DNA from: Sanguinoderma infundibulare
Taxonomy: Eukaryota; Basidiomycota; Agaricomycetes; Polyporales; Polyporaceae
Assembly (NCBI GenBank): GCA_032821775.1
Contig: JAVLRN010000007.1
Span: 2,790,001 to 2,854,000 of the forward strand
Direction of reading: 5' to 3'
Length of the DNA stretch: 64,000 nucleotides
Made by a program: the position numbers and the translations under genes
In this document: one piece after another, positions 56,563-64,000 of the stretch
Position numbering within the stretch: the stretch's first letter is position 1
How the letters are laid out: the number at the start of each line of letters is the position of its first letter
Notes under the pieces: generated by a model
Database searches by the model: none
What the model was told of the DNA's origin: nothing
The model's input: only the letters and a program-made list of their open reading frames with translations

Positions 56563-57347
56563 GCCACAGGCAAGACATTCCTTTTCCTGTAGATGCGTGT
56601 TTTCGTTGGGTTTTTTTTCTGATGCCGCTACGCCGCTGCCGCCTTTCGCACTTGTCTTCTATGTCGATATGCACCCTTTCCGATTGCCTGTGGGCGTTAT
56701 GAGCGTGTCGCTCGCGCTCGTCCTTTCTCACTGTTGACTTTTGACGTTTGCGTTTTCCTCTTCTGCCCCCGTCCACTGCTTTGGCTTCCTGCCTCGTGTT
56801 CGCTCCTTTGCCCGGTTCGCTCCCGCCTGTCTCTTCGTGTACCGTAATGCTCGTCACGACGTACGTACGCCCTTCACGTCTGCTCGCGATCACTGGCTCG
56901 CCATTCGTGCTCCTCGGTGTCTCGTGTCCCATCTCTCGCTCTTACAGGAGGCTCACATCTAGTACATACATCGTACAGCCACACACACCCGTACCCGCAC
57001 AATGCCTGTCTACCTTCTACCCGTTTCTGTTTACGTTTACGTTCGGCTTCATTCGTTCAGTAGTACGCGTTTCTAGCCTGGTGTTCTGCGGTCGGGGCAT
57101 GCGCACACAAACTCGCTGATATATCTGATATAGTTCTGGCAATCTGTACCATATTCATGTTATACCATCTTGGAATCATTAAATAGTAGTCTCTCTTCTC
57201 GTCGTCCACCGTTCTTTGTGTGAAACTGTGTGTTGTCGCTCGAAATATGTTGTGCATTGGAGGAACGGACACGCAGGAAGAGCAACGAGCGGTATATTAC
57301 GACGGGTATGCATTAGTCTAACAGCAGCACGGAATCGCGTAGAGGAA
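56563..57347. other. Spacer between convergent PH-domain and COQ5 genes
   Basis: Contains the 3' flanks of both genes, with pyrimidine-rich stretches and a T run near 56610-56620. No gene is seen. Confidence 0.55.
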
Positions 57348-58471
57348 CTAAAGCTTGACACCGGTGTGGATGCTCGCGATGCCGTCCCAGAGGTCGAGCC
57401 AGGCGCCGCCCTTGCCCTCGTGCATGGCGCCGGTGGTGAAACCCGCGTCGTGGATCATGCGCGCGAACTCGGGCTGGGGCGGGAACTTGCGGATGCTCTC
57501 GACCAGGTACTGGTACGAGGCGCGGTCGCCGGCGAGGATCGTGCCGAGGAGGGGGATGACCGAGAACGAGTACTGGTCGTAGATCCTGCCCGTCGTACGA
57601 TCCGTGTGTGAGCGTTGTCGGCCGACAATCCCAATAAGAAAAAAAATCGAGCGCGGGAGAAAAGGAGGGGGGGGGGGGGCTTACGTGCGGAAGAGGGGGT
57701 TGTTGACGCGGCTGAACTCGAGGCAGGCGAAGGTGCCGCCGGGCTTGAGGACACGGTGGGCCTGCTTGAGGACGTCGGGGATGGAGGTGCAGTTGCGGAT
57801 GCCGAAGGCGATGGTGTAGAGGTCGTACGTGTTCGAGGGGAAGTCGGCCTCGGGCAGCGCCTGCGCGTTCGCCTCCTTGAACGCGATCTGGGGGGCTGTG
57901 TGGTGCGATGTGAGCCGCGCCAGTCCGGGGGTGCAGGTTCGTGGTTGGGTTGGGTTTGGGTTGAACAGAAATAGACAGGGAAACAGAAGCAGGACGCACT
58001 GTTGTGGTACATGGTCTTCTTGAACCGCTTATGTCCCTCCTTGAGCATCTCCCCGTTGATGTCCACCACGTCCACGCTCGTCTCGCGGTCCGCGTGGCGC
58101 TCCCGCGCATAGTCGAGGATGCGGAGCGCGATGTCGCCCGTGCCCCCAGCGACGTCGATGCAGCGGAGCGGGCCCCGCGCGCCGGGCTTGAGGCGCGCGA
58201 CGTACGCGTCCTTCCAGAGCCGGTGGATCCCGGCGGACATGGCGTCGTTCATGAGGTCGTACGAGGACGCGACGCTGTCGAAGACGTCCCGCACGAGCGA
58301 CTCCTTGGCCGCCGCGGGCACGGTTTGGAACCCGAAGTGCGTCGTGCGCCCGTCATCGGACTGGGGGCCGGCCTGGTGGGTGTATCGCGCAGGGACGAAG
58401 GGTGGGCCAGCGCGAGGGCGGGCTTTGGGGAGGACGGGCCTCGGGTTGGCGAGACGGAGGGTACGCTGCAT
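57348..58471 (-). CDS. COQ5: 2-methoxy-6-polyprenyl-1,4-benzoquinol methylase, mitochondrial (COQ5)
   Basis: Exons 58471-58000, 57895-57685 and 57585-57348 give about 306 residues. The N-terminus ([20 protein letters not shown]) is a basic mitochondrial presequence. The UbiE/COQ5 core follows: [20 protein letters not shown], the SAM-binding motif [26 protein letters not shown], then [20 protein letters not shown] and [20 protein letters not shown], with the C-terminal [20 protein letters not shown]. The enzyme C-methylates the ubiquinone ring precursor using S-adenosylmethionine in the mitochondrial matrix, in the CoQ synthesis complex. Length and motif order match the family. Intron 2 contains a run of 13 C on the sense strand (13 G on the plus strand, 57667-57679) next to its donor. 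It is divergent from FCF2; the two ATGs lie about 220 bp apart, so they probably share a promoter region. Confidence 0.95.
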
Positions 58472-58693
58472 GTCGGACGGACAGGCGGTCACTAGTACTA
58501 GTACTGGGTGGGAGGCGGCGTCCCGGGGGTCCACGGCCGAGGTGGGCATGACCGCGTCTGATCGGGCGACCCCCCGAGAACTCTGTGTACGCTCTCAATT
58601 TCTTTCGGTCGTCCCCCCGCGTCTGTTTCCTTCAACACTTTCCAGCCACTATACTTCCGAGTTCTCTGCTGCTGCGCTTCTCACACTGACGGG
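58472..58693. promoter_or_regulatory. Bidirectional promoter between COQ5 and FCF2
   Basis: Only 222 bp separate the divergent start codons. A short ACTAGT repeat (CACTAGTACTAGTACTGG) lies near 58490-58507. The CT-rich stretch at 58600-58680 probably serves FCF2. The shared promoter is inferred from spacing. Confidence 0.5.
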
Positions 58694-59935
58694 ATGGCTG
58701 CAACCGCACTGGCGAAGGGAAAAGGGCGCGCACGCCCGGAGGATCTCGAAGAGGACGAGGTTGCACGGGCTTCAGCGGGGAGCGCATCTTCTGGAGGCTC
58801 GGAGTCCGACAGCGACGACTCGGACTCCTCCTCGAGTTCAGACTCGGACTCGGACTCGTCTGCCTCTGCCTCTGATTCCGACTCGGACTCTGGAGATGAC
58901 GTGACCGAAGAGTTCCTAGAGTCGCTGCTCGCGAAAGCACGGGAAAATGCTCGAGCCAGGGCGAAGCAAGCAGCAGAGGCAGGAGGAGGAGAGGAGGAGG
59001 AATTCATCCAGCTAGGCTCGGATGTCGAGGGCGATGGGCAGAACGAAAAGTACGCACCCTCTTCCTCTCGTGCGCGCGCGTGGCTTCGGAACGCTAGACT
59101 GGACCGTGTGCACCGCTAGACCGCTGCCGCCGCTCGACACCAGCTCGCTCCCGGCGCCCTACATCACGCTCCCAGAGACTCGCGGCGCGGGCCCCTCGAA
59201 CCTCCGCGACCCGGACGTCGAGCGCGTGCACAAGGCCGCCTCGGCCATACACGCGCCCGCCGTGCCCGCCCCGCCCCCGGAGCTCACGAAGGACGGCAAA
59301 AAGCTGACGAAGAAAGAGGTCAAGAAGGTCCGTTCCTCCATTCTACTACCCGCCCATCCCTCATCCCCCGCGCCCCTTACACCCGCCACCATTTTAACCA
59401 TGACACATCAGATGAAGAACAAGACCGCCGGCCCGTCCTGGTTCGACCTCCCCGCGCCCGCCGAGGCCGACCTCCCGCGGCTGCACCGCGAAGTCGAGGC
59501 CCTCCGTCTTCACAAGCAGCTCGACCCCAAGCAGTTCTACCGCAAGGAGCCCGGCGAGGGCAAGGGCATCAAGGGCCTCCCCAAGCACTTCGCCGTACGT
59601 CTCTCCCCCCTTCCCCCCTTCGCCCCTCCCATCCCCTTCCGTTCTCTGCACGCACGCTGACTCACTCACTCGGGACCGATAACCACCACTTCCTCCCCGC
59701 ACAATACCCCACCCAGATCGGCAAGATCCTGCCGACAAACGCGCCCTTCGGCGGCGCGAGCGCGGACAACCTGCCCCGCGCGGGCCGCAAGCGCACGCTC
59801 GTCGACGAGCTCGTCGACGACGCCGAGGCCAAGAGCTACGCCAAGAAGAAGTTCAAGGACCTCCAGGCCGTCCGCGGAGCCAGAGGCCGCGGCACCCTCG
59901 CCGCCAAAAAGGCTCTGCGGAAGCCAAAGTGGTAG
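58694..59935 (+). CDS. FCF2: rRNA-processing protein FCF2 family
   Basis: Exons 58694-59049, 59120-59327, 59412-59594 and 59717-59935 join to about 321 residues. The N-terminal third is an acidic Ser/Asp/Glu repeat region (SDSDDSDSSSSSDSDSDSSA), a common nucleolar feature. The C-terminal Fcf2 domain begins at KTAGPSWFDLPAP and continues with REVEALRLHKQLDPKQFYRK, GEGKGIKGLPKHFAIGKI and SYAKKKFKDLQAVRG, ending in a basic tail. Fcf2 (related to human DNTTIP2/TdIF2) takes part in early pre-rRNA cleavage for the 40S subunit in the nucleolus. The WFD-x-PA and LDPK-FY motifs are the diagnostic residues. All four exons splice in frame, with introns of 70, 84 and 122 nt. Confidence 0.92.
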
Positions 59936-60450
59936 TCGTTGCTGGCTGCTGCTTTGCTTTCTTACTTACATACTGTATCATCGTACCTTCGCCAACCGAC
60001 ACTAGCAAGTAATACTTACTTACTGAACGGTGAACACGTTGCACACCCATTGTCCTGCTGCCGTCGCCGTCGCCGTCGTATATTCCAATTTGCGTGCGCT
60101 CCACATGCATTTTACGTCCGATGACCCTGTGCTGCGATCGCACCGCCATCGACCCGCGGTGAAAGGATCGACCGAGGACCGGCTGTTGCGGTGGGGTTAT
60201 CACCGCAAGCCATCCTCCTTTCAGCCAGTTTTCGCGTCCCGACAATTTCGGGTGTCGAGAGGCCTCGGCACCGCACCACACCCCAACTGCCGTCGACCGA
60301 CCGGCGATACACTGAAAAACTTGCCCGTTCAGATCAACACCGCGGCACGCCGTCGAACATGGCATGAACGTCGAAATTTTTCGAGATGAAACTTTTGATC
60401 GCGCATGTCCATGCACTTCCCTCCGAGCCTAACTTAGTGCGTAACGTGTA

Positions 60451-60503
60451 GGTGGTGTTGTGGTGGCAGTGGCGGTGGTGGTGGTGGTGGTGGTGGTGGT
60501 GGG
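60451..60503. repeat. GTG-rich microsatellite
   Basis: A GGT/GTG trinucleotide run with about ten perfect tandem units at its core (roughly 60474-60502). Confidence 0.8.
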
Positions 60504-60903
60504 GCGAGCAGACGTGCGAGACGCGATCGGAGGCAAGCTAGCGAGTTGAGAGTTAGGAGAGAGAGCCTTTGGTTGCGAGTACGGTACTGGTACAATGGGG
60601 GGGTGGGCTTGCGGTACACAAACGGAACGGACAGAGAGTCTGGGGCGGGTACTGGTACTGTAACTAAGACTGTGACTAACTAGGACTAAGTAAAAAAAAA
60701 AAATTAAACCGACAAAGAAATGTCCAGTCCAGAGATCCAAAGCCAGAGTTCAAGCAAAAAAAGACGACGATCCAGGAGACGGAGACCCTGCGCGACGCGT
60801 CACGTACGAATACGAAAGTTGAAGGCGGGGAGGAAACAAACACATGCGCATTTATAGAGCTATAGGCGGCAGCAAAATCAGCGTATGTCGGCGCGGTAAG
60901 CGT

Positions 60904-60939
60904 GAGCATGAGCATGAGTATGAGTATGAGCATGAGCGA
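60904..60939. repeat. GAG(C/T)AT hexanucleotide repeat
   Basis: Five GAGCAT/GAGTAT units in tandem, followed by a partial GAGCGA unit. Confidence 0.75.
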
Positions 60940-61297
60940 GCGGTCGTACCAACGCACGCCGTTTTTGGACGATATGTACAAAAGAAGGGAGCGGAGAGAA
61001 GTGGATGGGACGGGACGAGAGGGAAGGAGAGGGCAGGTGGGCGAGAGAAGGGCAGCAAACGGAAGTATACGAGCAGTGAACGAGTAAGAGCACAAAAGGA
61101 AAGAACGATAACCGAACATCATGCCCGTCACGGCGCACCGGCCACGGCCCATACCCAATATCAGACAGAGCGAGTGAGCGATGGTGAGGTAGGAGGTAGT
61201 AGGGATACTAGAGTGAGAAAGCATGGAGAAAGCATTCGAGGCACAACACACAACATGTCCGCGCACAAACACAGAGGGACTCGCCAGGCCGTCCAGA

Positions 61298-63873
61298 TTA
61301 TTCTTCCATCGGTTCAGGCGACCGAACCTCCCTCCTCGGCGGCGGCGACGCTTCCCTCTCCCTCTCTCGCTCCCGATGGCTCTCCCTCTCCTTCTCGCGC
61401 CCGCCCTCAGACCTCCCCTCCCCGCCGTCAGCATACGGCCCGTACCCCTCCCCGCCCAGCCTCTGCGCCGACGACCGCCTGACCAGCCCCGGCTTCTCCC
61501 CGGTCGAGGACCCTCCGATCGATGCACGCGCAGATGCAGACGGGGCCGCGGGCAGCGACACCCTGCTGCTCCTCGGCGACCACGGTCGCCCATGGTTCCA
61601 ACTGCCGCCGCTGCCTCCTCCGCCGGGCGCGGCGGATGGGGGCGGGGGCAGCGTCCGCCCGAGCGGCGGCTCCCGCTCCCGCTCCCTCCCCGGATCGCGT
61701 TCGCGTTGGCTCACAGACGACCGGTGCGCCTGGCCGGGCTCGCCGCGTGGGTCCAAACGAATGGCCGACACCGACAGGCGGCGGCCCATGTCGTACGGGA
61801 CAGGCGAGCCCGTCTGCGAGCCCGGGAAGCTCCTGCTCTCGCTCTCGCGTTCAAGTTGGGTGGGCGAGAGTGCGCGGCGGACCTGTTCGGGCGGGCCTCC
61901 ACCGCGGATAGCAGACGTATGCTCGACAGGCGGGAACGTGTACGTCTCTGGCACGACCCCAACGGCGGAGAGGGACGGAGGCACGCCGTTCGCCTTCGCC
62001 TTTCCCTTCAGGCTCGCTGTGCTCATGCTCGGGCTGAAGCCAGACACGGCCGCGAGCGACGGACGTGCGCTTGCCGTATTCGAATGGAGCTGGAGCGCGT
62101 GCTCGAGGTCCTCGATGCGCCTGTGCAGCCCAACGATCTCCTCCTGCAACGGCGTGAGCTGGCGCTGGACGGCGGCGGCGACGATCTCGTCGAGGTGCTC
62201 CTGCTGACGCTGGAGCGAGACCGTGAGCGCGTGGCTCTTCTGGAGCTGCTCCCCGAGCCAGCCCTTGAGTGTCTTGGAGTCGGCGAGCGCGTCGTAGAAC
62301 ATCTCGAACGGCGCGAGGAACGCCGACTTTTCGGTCGTGTAGTTCGGGTTCGCGAGCGTCGATGGCGTGGGCGGCACGAGCGTCGTCGAGATCGGCACCG
62401 ACGCGGTCGGGGGCGAGCGGCCGGTGGTCGAGATCGAGCCCACGCTGAGATGATGTGTGCCGGTAGCGGTCGAAGGGCCAGCTGTGGCGGCCGTGCGGGC
62501 TATGCTGAGCCGCGTCGGGGTTGGGGGAACGCGGCCTGCGGTCATACGCTGAGTGCCCTGGCCGGGCCCAAGTACTGGAGGAAGACTGGGCAGGGTCATG
62601 CCAGGAAAGCGGCTGGACGGAACCCCCTGACTTATACTTGCACGGGGCACGGGCGGGGCACTCTGGATAGATGGTTGCAAACGTTCAGCATTAGCATCTC
62701 TGGGGCTGATCATGATATCAGCGGGCTTCCCCTTCGCGCCGCCCAGCGTCCTCGTCGCTCGTCGGCGTGCGAAGCTGATTGGAGGAGCTGGGAGGCCGTG
62801 TGAGGGGACAGAGCCATGTTGTTGTGAGCCATGTTGTTGTTGCTGCTGCTGCTCTGGCAACTGCCCAGGATGGGAATGTGGTGGGGGTTGCAATATGGGC
62901 TGGGCAGGAACATGTGCGGGGGGAGGAGGAGGAGGACTCGGTTGGCGCGCAAGGGGGGAGACTGCGCGGTTAGATGGAGGAGGAGGTGCGTTGCCCGCTG
63001 GCCCTCCGACAACTGACCGTCGACGGCCGGCAGCTGGATTGGGGCTGCGGCCACCGGTACGCGGGGGCGGGGGCTGCTTGGGCTGCTGGTGCTGTCGGTC
63101 GTCTCTTTCTTGCGAGGAGGGGTGGGGAATGGTGTTGACGACGGTTACGGAGACGCTTGGGGAGCCGACGGTGAGGATGCCGGCGGTGCTGCCGCGGCGG
63201 GACTCTATGAGCTCCTTCTGCTGCTGCTTGATGCTGAGCATGGAGCGGACCTGCTCGATCGCGGCGGCATCGTCTCTGTTGATGGGGAGGCCCATGACCA
63301 CGGGGGAGATCGATTTGGTCGCATCTGTGGCTGGCGTCCTGACGTCGGTGTTGATAGGGTGCGAAATGCCGCTTATCGTCACCCGGCGTTTCTTGCTGGG
63401 GGACGGTTTGGCGGAAGAGGGCTGGGGCACGGCGGAGGCGGGTGCCTGGCCAGAGTGGGGATCGAGCGTGGACGGGGGCGCGTTGCGGGCGGTGGGGGAG
63501 GGGAGGTCGTCAAACTCGGACTCTTGCTTGATGCGGACGCTTCTGGGGGAGCGTCGTTCGCTGGGGGACGGGGTTAAGGCCGAGTGGACAAAGAAAGGCA
63601 GAGAGAGAAGACGCACAGAGAGCCGTCGGTGTTCTCATCGGGCTGTGGATGCGAGTCTGGATGGGAGCGTTTCCTGGATGAGTGGGGCGGGCGGTCGAGC
63701 ATGGACGAACGATGTTCGTCTTGGATGGAGGGCGACCTGCCGTTGGGTTCAAAGGGAGAAGCGCGGGACTGGATGGGAGGAAGAGCATTGTTGGCGTCGG
63801 AGATCCTGCTGAGCGAGGGAGCGCCGAAAGCTTGGGCAAAAGACGGGAGAGACTGGGGCGGTTGTGTCGCCAT
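61298..63873 (-). CDS. Large Ser/Pro/Gln-rich protein with one helical segment, family unknown
   Basis: Exon 1 is 63873-63617, then a roughly 56-nt intron (GTGCGT to CCCCAG), then exon 2 from about 63560 to 61298, giving about 839 residues. The N-terminus (MATQPPQSLPSFAQAFGAPS) is followed by a basic RKR segment. The first intron joins DGSL to ERRSPRSVRIKQES. A basic motif SKKRRVTISG (about residues 142-151), a possible nuclear localisation signal, precedes a predicted helix, AIEQVRSMLSIKQQQKELIE. Long Pro/Ser/Gln low-complexity stretches follow (including a Q6 run), then a helical, probably coiled-coil region at about 492-580: EKSAFLAPFEMFYDALADSK and QQEHLDEIVAAAVQRQLTPL. The C-terminus is highly charged (REKERESHREREREREAS). 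These features suggest a nuclear regulatory protein, but I do not recognise the family. Confidence 0.7.
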
Positions 63874-64000
63874 GCTTGGTCGAGAACACAGCAGGCGGGG
63901 GGCTAGACAGAGGGCGGGGCGGCGGGCGCAGCGGAGGGGCGCATGCGGGAGGCGGAGGGAGGGAGACGTGGTCTGAGTAAGACCTGCGAGGGCAGAGTGA
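63874..64000. other. Upstream edge of the minus-strand gene
   Basis: G-rich (C-rich on the minus strand) short stretch, presumably leader or promoter of the gene to its left. It ends with the window. Confidence 0.4.

Larger units (their letters stand above)
59936..61297. other. 1.4 kb between FCF2 and the next convergent gene
   Basis: 3' flanks of two convergent genes. No coding region is supported; the minus-strand frame 60676-61593 is an overlap of the neighbouring 3' end. Microsatellites are listed separately. Confidence 0.5.

Noticed and set aside
60676..61593. 305-codon minus-strand frame
   Set aside because: It overlaps the 3' end of the 839-residue gene and microsatellite DNA, with no motif of its own.

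Overview
The window looks like a gene-dense part of a basidiomycete (Agaricomycete-type) nuclear genome. Almost every recognisable gene is broken by short GT-AG introns, mostly 50-65 nt. The coding DNA is GC-rich. The gene content is fungal: a CreA/Mig1-type regulator, a PRP8 with about 20 exons, a DUF6533-type membrane protein, F-box proteins and a polyporopepsin-like A1 protease. Exon boundaries below were worked out by hand from splice signals and frame continuity. No database search was run.

Left part (1-16 kb). The window opens inside the 3' end of an unrecognised gene (1-543). About 5 kb of GC-rich DNA without a recognisable gene follows, then the carbon-catabolite repressor creA (5621-7940). 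After a second empty stretch (7.9-12.3 kb) come dynactin subunit p62/DCTN4 (12343-14258) and a two-pass membrane protein with a PPxY motif (14703-15941).

Accessory part (17-36 kb). A secreted GH15 glucoamylase with a CBM20 starch-binding domain (17690-19749) and a secreted A1 aspartic protease (22957-24462) flank decayed F-box gene fragments (19.9-21.1 kb) and a membrane-protein exon (21196-21783). Next are a many-exon DUF6533-type membrane protein (25898-27577), a second small PPxY membrane protein (28500-29176, minus), and a divergent pair made of an FAD monooxygenase (30290-32362, minus) and a Ure2/Nu-type glutathione S-transferase with a presequence-like N-terminus (33658-34887).

Middle part (37-43 kb). 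The mitochondrial ribosomal protein mL58/MRPL20 (37039-37587) is followed by a decayed coding relic (about 38.0-38.7 kb), an F-box gene (39054-39997) and an intact F-box/LRR-like gene (40530-42037, minus). A tandem, truncated, stop-containing copy of that gene (42627-43130) ends less than 300 bp from the PRP8 start. The same family left fragments at 19.9-21.1 kb.

Right part (43-64 kb). This is mostly housekeeping: PRP8 (43410-51614), a large PH-domain protein (52465-56562), COQ5 (57348-58471, minus), the pre-rRNA processing factor FCF2 (58694-59935), and a large low-complexity protein with a helical segment (61298-63873, minus).

No tRNA, rRNA, CRISPR array or intact transposon was recognised. 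The most unusual features are the F-box duplication and decay series, the unexplained coding relic at 38 kb, and a 461-codon open frame antisense in the otherwise empty 5 kb upstream of creA.
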